A DNA stretch of 63,060 nucleotides from Lentilactobacillus parakefiri. GTDB taxonomy: Bacteria; Bacillota; Bacilli; Lactobacillales; Lactobacillaceae. Positions 45,636-54,790 of this stretch are shown here, in pieces. The stretch's first letter is position 1, and each line of letters opens with the position of its first letter. The DNA is taken from assembly GCF_002157585.1 (NCBI RefSeq), contig NZ_BDGB01000055.1:1-63060 (forward strand), written 5' to 3'. The notes below the pieces were generated by a model, which was given only the letters and a program-made list of their open reading frames with translations, was not told the DNA's origin and made no database searches. The translations under genes and the position numbers were made by a program.

Positions 45636-45664
45636 TTGATTTTAATGAAATTTTAACCTAAAAT
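45636..45664 (+). promoter_or_regulatory. Promoter of oppA1
   Basis: TTGATT (45636-45641), a 17-base spacer, and TAAAAT (45659-45664). The spacer TTAAT-AAATTTTAA sequence is nearly the same as that before oppA2. Confidence 0.72.
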
Positions 45665-45728
45665 GAATGAGTTCACAGATAATACATAAGACAAGAAGGG
45701 AAGTTTCATATTTATAAGGACTAAAGCG

Positions 45729-47336
45729 TTGTTAAAGATCGCCGGAGTTGGGTTACTCACGGCTGTTGTATTGGCTGGGTGTGGTAGTAAATCTTCTGAT
45801 TCAGGTGCCAAGAAGCAATCGGCTAACTGGATGGTTGCCGCTAACATCAATACGATGGACGTGTCAAAAATGACTGACTTGATTTCCAGCCAAAATGTTA
45901 ATGCGACTAATGAAGGCCTTTTGAAAATGACCACCGGCAATGCAGTTGTGCCTGGGGTTGCGAAGAACTACACGGTATCAAAGGACGGCAAGACGTGGAC
46001 CTTTAATCTCCGTCATTCGAAGTGGAATGACGGCACGCCGGTTACCGCCAAAGACTTTGTCTATTCATGGCAGCGGACGGTTAATCCAAAGACGGCTTCA
46101 CAATATGCCTACATTTTTACCAACATCGAAAATGCCGACAAGATTAATGCTGGTAAGCTGTCACCATCCAAGTTGGGAGCGAAAGCTGAGGGTGACTACA
46201 AACTGGTTGTTCATTTGATCAAGCCACAAAGTTACTTCAAATTCATGGTTTCTCAAAGCTACTACTTCCCTGAAGAAATTTCCAAGGTGAAAAAATATGG
46301 TTCATCGTATGGTACCGACGCCCAAAAGAACGGCTACAATGGCCCATTCGTGCTGAAGGGTTGGAACGGAACTAACGATACTTGGAAACTCGTAAAGAAT
46401 CCGAAGTACTGGAATGCCAAGGCGATTAAGCTGGATACCTTGAACATGCAGGCAATTAAGGATCCTAACACCGCTTTGAATGGTTATCAAAGTGGCAAGC
46501 TTGATTTCACCACTTTAAGTGGGACTCAGGTTAAACAGTACAAGAACGATAAGAACTATCATTTGTACAAGCAAGCCTCAATCTACTACCTGGAAATGAA
46601 CGAAAAGAAGTTCCCAATGTTTAAGAATAAAAACATCCGTAAAGCTTTCTCATTGGCAATCGATAAGAAACAACTCGCCAATAAAGTCCTCGCTGATGGC
46701 TCACAGGCACCCAAGGGATTTGTTGCCGACGATATGTCTCAACGTAATGGTAAGGACTTTGCCGATGAATCATACGTTAAGGGTGCAGTTGCATACAACT
46801 TGAATGAAGCCAAGAAATACTGGGCTAAGGGCCTTCAAGAAACTGGCAAAAAGTCAGTTAACCTGACGCTGCTTTCCGATGATACTGACGTTGCCAAACG
46901 CTCAACTGAATTTGTTCAAAGCCAGTTGACCAAGTTACCTGGTGTTAAGATCACCAACCAAAACGTTCCTTATAAGACGCGTCTTTCACGTTCTGCCAGC
47001 GGTCAGTTTGATTTAGTGATTACCGCTTGGAACGCTGATTACCCTGATCCAAGTAACTTTTTGGACATCTTAACTTCTAAGAACAGTTACAACAATGGTA
47101 AGTGGAGCAACGCCAAGTATGATGCTTTGGTTAAGAAGTCAGAAGGTGCCGACGCTGCTAATGAAGGTGCCCGTTGGAACGATATGGTTCAAGCCGAAAA
47201 AGTACTGATGAACGATCAAGGGATTGTGCCACTGTATCAACCGGCAATATCAACTTTGATGAAGCCAAAGATTCACGGTGTTCAATTCTTCCCAACTGCC
47301 CCACAGTGGGATTGGAGCAAAATTAGTGTTAAATAA
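45729..47336 (+). CDS. oppA: Oligopeptide-binding lipoprotein OppA1
   Basis: The lipoprotein (535 residues from TTG) has lipobox LAGC (Cys18 from this start). It has the family-5 binding fold with FNLRHSKWNDGTPVTAKDFV and the later YPDPSNFLDIL. It is very similar to oppA2 next to it, and both would feed OppBCDF. Alignment with oppA2 places the homologous start codon at 45714, but here it reads ATA, followed by R-T-K-A. The TTG at 45729 has its own AAGGA eight bases upstream, so I use it; the signal peptide n-region is then very short. The SD-like GAAGGG at 45695 is kept from the ancestral start. A terminator lies after the gene. Confidence 0.85.
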   Translation: MLKIAGVGLLTAVVLAGCGSKSSDSGAKKQSANWMVAANINTMDVSKMTDLISSQNVNATNEGLLKMTTGNAVVPGVAKNYTVSKDGKTWTFNLRHSKWNDGTPVTAKDFVYSWQRTVNPKTASQYAYIFTNIENADKINAGKLSPSKLGAKAEGDYKLVVHLIKPQSYFKFMVSQSYYFPEEISKVKKYGSSYGTDAQKNGYNGPFVLKGWNGTNDTWKLVKNPKYWNAKAIKLDTLNMQAIKDPNTALNGYQSGKLDFTTLSGTQVKQYKNDKNYHLYKQASIYYLEMNEKKFPMFKNKNIRKAFSLAIDKKQLANKVLADGSQAPKGFVADDMSQRNGKDFADESYVKGAVAYNLNEAKKYWAKGLQETGKKSVNLTLLSDDTDVAKRSTEFVQSQLTKLPGVKITNQNVPYKTRLSRSASGQFDLVITAWNADYPDPSNFLDILTSKNSYNNGKWSNAKYDALVKKSEGADAANEGARWNDMVQAEKVLMNDQGIVPLYQPAISTLMKPKIHGVQFFPTAPQWDWSKISVK

Positions 47337-47352
47337 TCCTAAATGATTCGAG

Positions 47353-47386
47353 AAGAAGACTCACTGACAATTCGGTGGGTCTTCTT
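47353..47386 (+). terminator. Terminator after oppA1
   Basis: AAGAAGACTCAC (47353-47364) and GTGGGTCTTCTT (47375-47386), one mismatch in 12, followed by TTTA. Confidence 0.75.
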
Positions 47387-47662
47387 TATGCATCAAAATA
47401 TGCATATCAAACTCTGAGAGCGGCTGCTAATATAGTGAGCAATACATTGATTCCTGATGTGAATCGGTTTACTTGTGGTTCGAATATTTGCAGGGAATGG
47501 TCCGGATATATTGTCAAAAAGCATTTGACCAATAAAATTCTTTGGACGATTTAAACGTGAATAATCGTTCGTAAGTACTGATGGTTAAACAATCCATCGT
47601 TCACAATTAACCAACCATACCAATTTGATTCTGACTAAATGAGTTAAATGATTCAATAGTGT
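47387..47662. other. Intergenic region between oppA1 and oppA2
   Basis: This 276-base stretch of a 406-base gap has no ORF with a ribosome binding site. It contains TTGACC near 47530 and several TTGA-like boxes but no clear second promoter before the one next to oppA2. I see no RNA motif. Confidence 0.4.
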
Positions 47663-47691
47663 TTGCTTTTAATCAAATTTTAATTTAAAAC
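47663..47691 (+). promoter_or_regulatory. Promoter of oppA2
   Basis: TTGCTT (47663-47668), 17 bases, and TAAAAC (47686-47691). The spacer is almost identical to that of oppA1, so both genes share a duplicated promoter. Confidence 0.65.
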
Positions 47692-47742
47692 AGGGTCATT
47701 ACAAGATATGTATTTCATATATGAGAAGGGAAGTATCGCAAC

Positions 47743-49359
47743 ATGAAAATTAATTCATTAGCGAAACTCGGTGGGGTAGCTCTGGTTACCGGTCTTATCC
47801 TTGCTGGGTGTGGAAGTAAATCTTCACAATCAAAGAAACAAGAAATTAGCTGGATGACACCATCACCAATTGCCACGATGGATACGTCAAAAATGACTGA
47901 TTTGTATTCGGCACAGGTTGCCAATGGTACCAACGAAGGACTTCTTCGGATGGCCAAGAATAATAAAGTTGATCCAGGAGTTGCCAAGAGTTACACGACT
48001 TCAAAAGACGGCTTAACTTGGACCTTTAACCTCCGTCATTCAAAGTGGAATGATGGAACACCGGTTACTGCTAAAGATTTTGTCTATTCCTGGCAGCGGA
48101 CAGTTAGTCCAAAGACGGCTTCGCAATATGCCTACATATTTGCCAACATTAAGAATGCAGACAAGATCAATAATGGAAAAATGTCACCTTCAAAGTTAGG
48201 TGTTAAGGCAGAAGGTAACTATAAGTTTGTTGTTTCACTTGTTAAACCACAAAGTTACTTTAAGTTCATGGTTACGCAGCCAGAATTCTTCCCTCAGAAT
48301 TCTAAGACAGTGGCTAAGTACGGCAGCAGTTATGCAACCAGTGCAGCAAAGGATACTTATAATGGCCCATTTGTATTGAAGGGTTGGAATGGGACTAATG
48401 ATACCTGGACGTTGACCAAGAACAAGAACTATTGGAATGCCAAGAGTGTCAAGATTAAAGATGTTAAGTTCCAAGCTGTTAAGACACCTTCAACTGCTTT
48501 GAATAGTTATAACAGCGGTAAGCTTGATTTCACAACGTTAAGTGGTACTTTAGCTGCTAATAACAAGAAGAACAAAGACTATGTTGTCTTCCCAGAAGCT
48601 TCAACTTCATATATGGAATTTAACACTAAGAAGATCCCGGCTTTGAGAAATGCTAATATCCGTAAGGCAATGTCATTAGCCATTGATAAGAAACAAATGG
48701 TTAATAAAGTTATGCAGGGCGGTGACATTACGCCTAAGGGCTTTGTCCCAGCTGACATGGCTAAGCATAATGGTCAAGACTTTGCTAAGCAGTCATACGT
48801 CAAAGCAGGAACTGATTACAATTTGGCTGAAGCCAAGACCTTATTCGCAAAAGGTATGAAACAGGTTGGTAAGAAGTCATTGAGTTTGACACTGCTGGGT
48901 GCTGACGATGATGATACCAAACGTGCATCAGAGTTTGTTCAAAGTCAATTGACCAAGTTGCCTGGTTTGAAGATTACCACTCAAAACATTCCACTTAAGT
49001 CAAAATTAACTCGTGCCCAAAATCAACAATTTGACCTGGTTCTTTCTGCATGGATTGCCGATTATCCAGATCCAAGCAACTTTTTGGACTTGATGACTTC
49101 TGACAACCCTCAAAATGATGGTAAATGGTCAAACAAGCAGTATGATGCTTTGATCAAGAAATCTGAATCAACCGATGCCAACAATGAAACTGCTCGTTGG
49201 AATGACATGGTTCAAGCAGAAAAGATTCTTATGAATCAACAAGGAATCGCGCCATTGTATCAACAAGGCCAAGCCGCATTACTGAAATCTTCTGTTAAGG
49301 GTGTTCAACCTTTCCCAACTTCACCACAATATGATTGGGCTAAGGCTTACGTTAAGTAA
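47743..49359 (+). CDS. oppA: Oligopeptide-binding lipoprotein OppA2
   Basis: The 538-residue lipoprotein has lipobox LAGC (Cys23) after KINSLAKLGGVALVTGLI. It is the close paralogue of oppA1, with the same blocks (FNLRHSKWNDGTPVTAKDFV, YPDPSNFLDLM). It would bind extracellular peptides for OppBCDF, with a specificity that may differ from oppA1. Codon choice is more AT-rich than in oppA1, with frequent GAA and AAG, which may mean high expression. The GAAGGG site is 12 bases before the ATG. A weak hairpin follows, so the permease genes may be expressed at a lower level than this gene. Confidence 0.88.
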   Translation: MKINSLAKLGGVALVTGLILAGCGSKSSQSKKQEISWMTPSPIATMDTSKMTDLYSAQVANGTNEGLLRMAKNNKVDPGVAKSYTTSKDGLTWTFNLRHSKWNDGTPVTAKDFVYSWQRTVSPKTASQYAYIFANIKNADKINNGKMSPSKLGVKAEGNYKFVVSLVKPQSYFKFMVTQPEFFPQNSKTVAKYGSSYATSAAKDTYNGPFVLKGWNGTNDTWTLTKNKNYWNAKSVKIKDVKFQAVKTPSTALNSYNSGKLDFTTLSGTLAANNKKNKDYVVFPEASTSYMEFNTKKIPALRNANIRKAMSLAIDKKQMVNKVMQGGDITPKGFVPADMAKHNGQDFAKQSYVKAGTDYNLAEAKTLFAKGMKQVGKKSLSLTLLGADDDDTKRASEFVQSQLTKLPGLKITTQNIPLKSKLTRAQNQQFDLVLSAWIADYPDPSNFLDLMTSDNPQNDGKWSNKQYDALIKKSESTDANNETARWNDMVQAEKILMNQQGIAPLYQQGQAALLKSSVKGVQPFPTSPQYDWAKAYVK

Positions 49360-49386
49360 TTATTAAATGAACAGTTCGATGTATTT

Positions 49387-49416
49387 GAGGCTGGTTATTG
49401 AAATCCGGCCTCTTTT
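49387..49416 (+). terminator. Partial terminator between oppA2 and oppB
   Basis: GAGGCTGG (49387-49394) pairs with CCGGCCTC (49405-49412) with one wobble, followed by TTTT. It is probably leaky, reducing but not stopping transcription into oppB. Confidence 0.6.
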
Positions 49417-49477
49417 ACATTAATATGGAGTTTATGAAAAAATAGTGACAACATAATTAGAAATGAGAGGAACACTT

Positions 49478-50398
49478 ATGGCAAAATACTTGGGAAAACG
49501 AATATTTTACATTATTCTGACCTTGTTTATCGTCAGTACGATCACCTTTTTCTTGATGAAATTAATGCCTGGTACTCCATTGACTAACCAAGCCAAATTG
49601 ACACCGACACAGATTCATCAAATTTATAAACAGTATGGGCTGGACAAACCTGTTTGGCAGCAGTACCTGGTTTATCTGGGTGGCATCATTCATGGTAATT
49701 TCGGGACTTCCTTCCAATTCAGTAACCAGCCGGTTTCATACTTGATTTCCAGTCGACTGGGACCATCTCTGATTATTGGTGGCCAAGGAATGGTACTGGG
49801 TGTTCTTGCAGGACTGGTTGTTGGTGCCGTTGGTGCTATCAAAGCCAACACTTGGGTTGATACTTCAGCCACCATCATTTCAATTCTGTTCATCTCAATT
49901 CCTTCATTCGTTTTGGCAGTTCTTTTGCAGTACTACCTAGGATTGAAATTGAGACTGTTCCCAATTGCTGACTGGGGTGGATTTATGTATACCGTCCTGC
50001 CAACCTTGGCACTGGCCGCGTCGCCATTAGCTGAAACCGCCCGATTTATGCGGACGGAAATGGTGGACGTGTTGAGTTCAGACTATATTGAACTGGCAAA
50101 AGCCAAGGGCCTCAACAAAGTCGGCATTATTTATCACCATGCACTACGGAATAGTTTGATTCCCGTTGTCACAATCATTGGGCCTTTAGCTGTTAATATC
50201 ATGACCGGTTCAATGGTTGTTGAAAACATCTTCTCAATTCCCGGAATTGGTGAACAATTCGTTAAGTCGATTTTGACTAACGATTATCCAACCATCATGG
50301 GGCTGACAATTGTCTATAGTGCGATGCTTTGTGTTGTGCTGTTGATTACTGATATCGTTTATGGATTGATTGATCCACGAATCAGAATTAATAAGTAG
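49478..50398 (+). CDS. oppB: Oligopeptide ABC transporter permease OppB
   Basis: The 306-residue permease has six membrane helices. It starts LGKRIFYIILTLFIVSTITFF as in OppB/DppB proteins. The EAA loop is DYIELAKAKGLNKVGIIYHH, and the C-terminus ends GLIDPRIRINK. It forms the channel with OppC. A longer frame starts at 49463, but GAGAGGA is six bases before ATG 49478. It begins the permease part of the operon after a leaky hairpin. Confidence 0.9.
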   Translation: MAKYLGKRIFYIILTLFIVSTITFFLMKLMPGTPLTNQAKLTPTQIHQIYKQYGLDKPVWQQYLVYLGGIIHGNFGTSFQFSNQPVSYLISSRLGPSLIIGGQGMVLGVLAGLVVGAVGAIKANTWVDTSATIISILFISIPSFVLAVLLQYYLGLKLRLFPIADWGGFMYTVLPTLALAASPLAETARFMRTEMVDVLSSDYIELAKAKGLNKVGIIYHHALRNSLIPVVTIIGPLAVNIMTGSMVVENIFSIPGIGEQFVKSILTNDYPTIMGLTIVYSAMLCVVLLITDIVYGLIDPRIRINK

Positions 50399-50412
50399 GA
50401 GGGAGAATAATA

Positions 50413-51441
50413 ATGGCAGACAATGCAAAACAAACTTCAGCTGACGATTTCACACCGATTGCCGGTGCCGATCGTGCCAAACTGGACGACGAAAAAATCG
50501 CAACGCCATCTTTAACTTTCTTACAAGACTCGTGGCGTCGATTACGTAAAAATAAAGCAGCAATGATTGCACTGGGACTTCTTATCATTTTATTTATCCT
50601 TGCCTTTGGATCTCACTTTTTTGAAACGCACAATCCAAACGCAACCAATCCAAACTTTGCCAATTTACCGCCAAAGATCCCTGGAATTGATATTAATGGC
50701 CTCAATGGGACTCTTGACCAATCGGGTGAACGGGTGAATGCCTATGCCCAGGCGCATGCCGGCAATAACTGGTACCTGTTAGGAACTGATTACCTTGGCC
50801 GTGACTTGTTCTCCAGAATCTTATACGGAACCCGAATTTCGCTTGAAATTGCCTTGATTGCCAGTTTCTTTGACTTGGCATTCGGTGTTGTTTACGGCAT
50901 CACCTCAGGTTGGATTGGCGGCCGAGTTGATACCTTGATGCAACGAATTATTGAAATCATGTTGTCAATTCCTAACCTGGTTGTCATGGTTCTGTTGATC
51001 CTGGTATTGAAACCAGGAATGACGGCGATCATTCTGTCAATTGCGATTACCAGTTGGATTAACATGGCTCGGCTGGTCCGAGCCCAGACGCTGGAGTTGA
51101 AGAACCAGGAATTTATCCTGGCGGCTCGAACGCTGGGTGAAAGTTCTTGGAAGATTGCCTTTAAGCATTTATTACCCAACTTGAGTAGTGTCATCATCAT
51201 TAACTTGATGTTCACCATCCCAACAGCAATCTTCTTTGAGGCCTTCCTGTCCTACATCGGAATTGGTATTAGTGCGCCACAAGCTTCACTTGGTACTTTG
51301 ATTAACGATGGGCAGAAGAACTTCCAATTCTTGCCTTATCAGATGTGGTATCCAGCAATCGTTCTTTCAGTCTTAATGATTGCATTTAATATCTTGGGTG
51401 ATGGGCTTCGTGATGCCCTTGATCCAAAGAGTAGAGAGTAG
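50413..51441 (+). CDS. oppC: Oligopeptide ABC transporter permease OppC
   Basis: The 342-residue permease has an N-terminal cytoplasmic segment of about 45 residues (to LRKNKAAM) and then six helices. The loop after helix 1 includes WYLLGTDYLGRDLFSRI, which is diagnostic of OppC. The EAA loop lies near LAARTLGESSWKIAFKH. AGGAGGGAG lies 8 bases before the ATG. It is the second permease of the importer. Confidence 0.9.
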   Translation: MADNAKQTSADDFTPIAGADRAKLDDEKIATPSLTFLQDSWRRLRKNKAAMIALGLLIILFILAFGSHFFETHNPNATNPNFANLPPKIPGIDINGLNGTLDQSGERVNAYAQAHAGNNWYLLGTDYLGRDLFSRILYGTRISLEIALIASFFDLAFGVVYGITSGWIGGRVDTLMQRIIEIMLSIPNLVVMVLLILVLKPGMTAIILSIAITSWINMARLVRAQTLELKNQEFILAARTLGESSWKIAFKHLLPNLSSVIIINLMFTIPTAIFFEAFLSYIGIGISAPQASLGTLINDGQKNFQFLPYQMWYPAIVLSVLMIAFNILGDGLRDALDPKSRE

Positions 51442-51451
51442 GTGTTTTGAG

Positions 51452-52549
51452 ATGGAAAACGAAAAAGATGTTCTTGAGGTCAGAAATCTCAAAATCAACT
51501 TCAATACTTATGCCGGTACTGTTCAAGCGATTCGAGATGTCAGCTTTGACCTGAGAAAAGGGGAGACTTTGGCAATTGTTGGGGAATCCGGTTCAGGCAA
51601 GACGGTTACAACAAGAAGCATTATGGGATTAAATTCGCCTAACGCTGTGATTGATAGCGGAACAATTATGTTTAAAGGTCAAGATTTGCTGAAAAAGTCA
51701 CGTAAACAAATGGACCAAATTCGTGGACGAGACATTGCTGAAATCTTCCAGGATCCAATGACTTCCCTTGACCCAACGATGAAGATTGGTAAGCAGATTG
51801 CCGAACCCCTGATTATCCACAAGGGGATGAAGCGTGAAAAAGCTTATGCCCAAGCATTGGAAATGATGAAGTTAGTCGGAATTGAAAATGCTGAACAGCG
51901 GATTAACAACTATCCTCACCAATTTTCAGGCGGGATGAGGCAGCGGATCGTGATCGCGATTGCGTTGGTTAACTACCCTGAAATTCTCATTGCTGATGAG
52001 CCAACGACTGCACTGGATGTAACGATTCAAGCTCAGATTCTGGACTTGATGAAGGAACTCCAGGCGAAGACCAACACTTCCATTATTTTCATTACCCATG
52101 ATTTGGGCGTGGTTGCCGGGATGGCCGATCGAGTTGCCGTTATGTACGCCGGTAAGATTGTTGAATATGGGACGGTTGATGAAATCTTCTATAATCCAAA
52201 ACATCCATATACTTGGGGACTTTTAAACTCCATGCCAACGATGGATACCGGTGGGACCGAATTGCCATCAATTCCAGGAACCCCACCAGATTTGTTGGAT
52301 CCACCAGTCGGGGATGCCTTCGCTGCCCGAAACAAATATGCCCTAAAAATTGACACAGAAAAGCAGCCGCCGTTCTTCAAGGTGTCGGATACCCATTACG
52401 CTGCCACTTGGCTGCTGGATAAACGGGCGCCTAAAGTGACCCCGCCTGAACCGATCATCGAACGTCAAAAGCATTACGCTGAACTTGTTCATCAAGAAAT
52501 TGATAAGAGCAAGGGAAATCATGTTGAAGAACAGGAGGAACAACTGTGA
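51452..52549 (+). CDS. oppD: Oligopeptide ABC transporter ATPase OppD
   Basis: The 365-residue ATPase has Walker A GESGSGKT (44-51), signature FSGGMRQRI, Walker B LIADEPTTALDV, and the H-loop FITHDLGVVAG. The C-terminal oligopeptide-transport extension (SIPGTPPDLLDPPVGDAFA) is present but lacks the Cys cluster of some Opp ATPases. An earlier ATG at 51380 lies inside oppC; the ATG at 51452, after GTAGGTG, is the right start. It overlaps oppF by four bases. Confidence 0.9.
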   Translation: MENEKDVLEVRNLKINFNTYAGTVQAIRDVSFDLRKGETLAIVGESGSGKTVTTRSIMGLNSPNAVIDSGTIMFKGQDLLKKSRKQMDQIRGRDIAEIFQDPMTSLDPTMKIGKQIAEPLIIHKGMKREKAYAQALEMMKLVGIENAEQRINNYPHQFSGGMRQRIVIAIALVNYPEILIADEPTTALDVTIQAQILDLMKELQAKTNTSIIFITHDLGVVAGMADRVAVMYAGKIVEYGTVDEIFYNPKHPYTWGLLNSMPTMDTGGTELPSIPGTPPDLLDPPVGDAFAARNKYALKIDTEKQPPFFKVSDTHYAATWLLDKRAPKVTPPEPIIERQKHYAELVHQEIDKSKGNHVEEQEEQL

Positions 52550-53508
52550 TTGATTACTCAGAAGAAAACAAAATATTGCAAGTTGAACACCTGAAACAAT
52601 ACTTCAACATTGGCAAACCTAACGAAGTCCGCGCCGTCGATGACATTACTTTTGACGTGTATCGTGGTGAAACCTTTGGCTTGGTTGGTGAATCCGGTTC
52701 CGGGAAGACCACCACTGGCCGTGCCATTATTCATTTGTACGAACCAACCTCTGGTAAAATTATTTTTGATGGTCAAGATGTTTCCAAACTTGATTCTAAG
52801 AGCCAGAAGCAGAAGTTCCGCCGAGATATGCAGATGATCTTCCAAGATCCGTATGCGTCGCTGAACCCTCGGATGAAAGTGAAGGATATCGTTGCCGAAG
52901 GGATTGACATTAATCATTTAGCGAAAGATGATGCTGACCGCTCCAAGCAAGTTGAAGATTTGTTAGAGACCGCTGGTTTGAATAAAGATCACTCCAGCCG
53001 TTATCCTCATGAATTTTCCGGCGGGCAGCGGCAACGAATTGGGATTGCCAGAGCGCTGGCCGTTCAGCCGCAATTCATCATTGCCGATGAACCAATCTCC
53101 GCATTGGACGTTTCCATTCAAGCTCAAGTGGTTAATTTGCTGAAGAAATTGCAGCGTGAACGGAACCTGACTTATCTGTTTATTGCCCATGACCTTTCGA
53201 TGGTTAAATACATTTCGGATCGAATCGGCGTGATGCACTATGGCCGAATGCTGGAAATTGCCAGTTCTGATGAGATTTATGCTCATCCACTGCATGACTA
53301 TACCGCCAGCCTTTTGTCAGCCGTACCAGTTCCGGATCCTGAATACGAACGGGCGCGGGTCCAAATTCCCTATGATGCTAGCCAGGAATTTGACGGTAAG
53401 GAACGTTCATTAGTTGAAATTGTGCCCCATCACTGGGTTCGTGCCAGTGAGGATGAAATTCCAATGTATCAAAAACGAGCACGGGAAGATTCACGATTGA
53501 AACAATAA
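52546..53508 (+). CDS. oppF: Oligopeptide ABC transporter ATPase OppF
   Basis: The 320-residue ATPase has Walker A GESGSGKT (48-55), signature FSGGQRQRI, Walker [13 protein letters not shown], and the H-loop FIAHDLSMV. The C-terminal extension has the [15 protein letters not shown] block. It begins with GTG, overlapping the oppD stop (GTGA), with AGGAGG seven bases upstream. Together with OppD it energises the importer. A terminator follows. The importer, the peptidases pepX/pepI and the oppA genes fit a growth mode on casein or plant peptides. Confidence 0.9.
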   Translation: MIDYSEENKILQVEHLKQYFNIGKPNEVRAVDDITFDVYRGETFGLVGESGSGKTTTGRAIIHLYEPTSGKIIFDGQDVSKLDSKSQKQKFRRDMQMIFQDPYASLNPRMKVKDIVAEGIDINHLAKDDADRSKQVEDLLETAGLNKDHSSRYPHEFSGGQRQRIGIARALAVQPQFIIADEPISALDVSIQAQVVNLLKKLQRERNLTYLFIAHDLSMVKYISDRIGVMHYGRMLEIASSDEIYAHPLHDYTASLLSAVPVPDPEYERARVQIPYDASQEFDGKERSLVEIVPHHWVRASEDEIPMYQKRAREDSRLKQ

Positions 53509-53530
53509 TTTAATTCAGTATTAAAAGACA

Positions 53531-53579
53531 ACGGTCTCAAAGAGGGTGAAATTCACGCTTCTGTTTGGGGCCGTTTTTG
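53531..53579 (+). terminator. Terminator of the opp operon
   Basis: ACGGTCTCAAA (53531-53541) pairs with TTTGGGGCCGT (53564-53574) with wobbles, an inner GTGAA/TTCAC hairpin, and a T run. Confidence 0.7.
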
Positions 53580-53649
53580 AATTTGCTGATATTTTTGTTA
53601 CAGTTATAATAGTTGAAGGGCAATCTTTGATCAAAGGAGTGGACTAAAA

Positions 53650-54219
53650 GTGACAGAATTAGAAAAATTAGATGCTGGTGAACCCTCCTATTTCCTAGAT
53701 GATGGGGTTGCCGCCAGAAAAGCCAGAGCCGCCAAGTTATGCCAAGAATTTAATTCGATTCCAGCGACTGAGCCGGATAAGCAGACCGCTAAAATTAAGC
53801 AGATTTTTGGCAAAACCGGTGAGCGGGTGTCCGTTCAGGCAACTTTTAATTGTGATAACGGCAAAAATATTTCGGTTGGTGAGGATTTTTTGAGTAACTA
53901 CAATCTCACTATTCTGGATATCGCCCCCGTCACAATCGGCCATAACGTCATGATTGGACCAAACGTTGATATCTATACGGTCAATCACCCAGTTGATGCC
54001 GTACAAAGGCGAAAGTATATGGCTCAGGGGTTCCCAGTCAAGATTGGTAACGATGTTTGGATTGGTGGCAAGGCATCGATTATGCCTGGTGTCACGATTG
54101 GCAGTAACGTTGTGATTGCCGGCGGCGCTGTGGTTACCAGTGATGTTCCGGATAACGCAATGGTTGGTGGGGTTCCGGCAAAATTAATTAAAAAGCTGCC
54201 ACCAATTAACGAGGATTAA
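53650..54219 (+). CDS. maa: Maltose O-acetyltransferase-like hexapeptide acyltransferase
   Basis: The 189-residue protein is a left-handed beta-helix acyltransferase of the maa/lacA/nodL type. The N-terminal maltose-acetyltransferase helical part (about 1-60, [18 protein letters not shown]) is followed by hexapeptide repeats. The catalytic His lies in TVNHPVDA (about residue 115), and [12 protein letters not shown] and [19 protein letters not shown] are typical. It would acetylate a sugar or related sugar compound from acetyl-CoA. It starts with GTG, AAAGGAG upstream. It is a single gene; the MerR gene follows after about 95 bases with its own promoter. Confidence 0.85.
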   Translation: MTELEKLDAGEPSYFLDDGVAARKARAAKLCQEFNSIPATEPDKQTAKIKQIFGKTGERVSVQATFNCDNGKNISVGEDFLSNYNLTILDIAPVTIGHNVMIGPNVDIYTVNHPVDAVQRRKYMAQGFPVKIGNDVWIGGKASIMPGVTIGSNVVIAGGAVVTSDVPDNAMVGGVPAKLIKKLPPINED

Positions 54220-54259
54220 GTAGTTAACAATTAAGTCATTACTAAGATGCAAAAGACGC

Positions 54260-54290
54260 TTGCCTTAAAGTTCACTTCAAGGTTTATGAT
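54260..54290 (+). promoter_or_regulatory. MerR-type promoter with 19-bp spacer
   Basis: TTGCCT (54260-54265), a 19-base spacer, and TATGAT (54285-54290). The spacer carries an imperfect inverted repeat CCTTAAAGT-TC-ACTTCAAGG centred between the boxes. MerR proteins bind such palindromes and correct the overlong spacer, so the adjacent regulator is probably autoregulated. Confidence 0.72.
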
Positions 54291-54314
54291 TGAAAACTGT
54301 AATGAGGTGAGCAG

Positions 54315-54698
54315 ATGAAAATTAATGAAGTTTCTAAAAAGTTTAACGTGACATCCGATACGCTGCGTTATTGGGAGCGGGTTGGTGCCATTCCCCGTGT
54401 TTCCAGAGACCAAGCCGGTTATCGAAACTATGATGAAGAGGATCTGAACTGGGTCTCGTTTGCGATTTGTATGAGGGATGCGGGCGTCAGTGTGGAATAT
54501 TTGATCGATTATATTTCCCTGTTTAAGCAGGGGAAGCAAACTGTTCAAGCGAGGAAAGACCTTTTGAACGAGCAGCTGGAGTCGGTGAGTGAACGCCTGG
54601 CTAAAATGCAGGCCTCTTATGATAAGCTGAAATACAAAGTTGATCATTATGAACATATTGATAAGGATTATCAAGGTAAAATGGCGAGTATTAATTAG
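54315..54698 (+). CDS. MerR-family regulator
   Basis: The 127-residue protein has an N-terminal MerR-type winged helix (residues 1-70, KKFNVTSDTLRYWERVGAIP, then GYRNYDEEDLNWV) and then a coiled-coil dimerisation helix (about 75-120, LLNEQLESVSERLAKMQ). There is no Cys metal site or long effector domain, so it is of the short aldehyde/oxidative or unknown-ligand type. The linked palindrome with a 19-base spacer is immediately before it. Other targets are not apparent from the neighbours. Confidence 0.88.
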   Translation: MKINEVSKKFNVTSDTLRYWERVGAIPRVSRDQAGYRNYDEEDLNWVSFAICMRDAGVSVEYLIDYISLFKQGKQTVQARKDLLNEQLESVSERLAKMQASYDKLKYKVDHYEHIDKDYQGKMASIN

Positions 54699-54719
54699 CA
54701 GTGCTGCTGTCTACAGCCA

Positions 54720-54758
54720 AAAAAGTACCCATTCCCGATTGAGGAGTGGGTACTTTTT
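54720..54758. terminator. Bidirectional terminator
   Basis: AAAAAGTACCCATTC (54720-54734) pairs with GAGTGGGTACTTTTT (54744-54758), one wobble. It lies between the convergent MerR and lipoprotein genes. Confidence 0.88.
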
Positions 54759-54790
54759 GGGCTCTTTAAAACTAATTTAAGATGGTACCG

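Noticed and set aside
45636-45670. CodY box before oppA1
   Set aside because: The AT-rich block does not match AATTTTCWGAAAATT well enough at any offset; the match is to promoter boxes instead.
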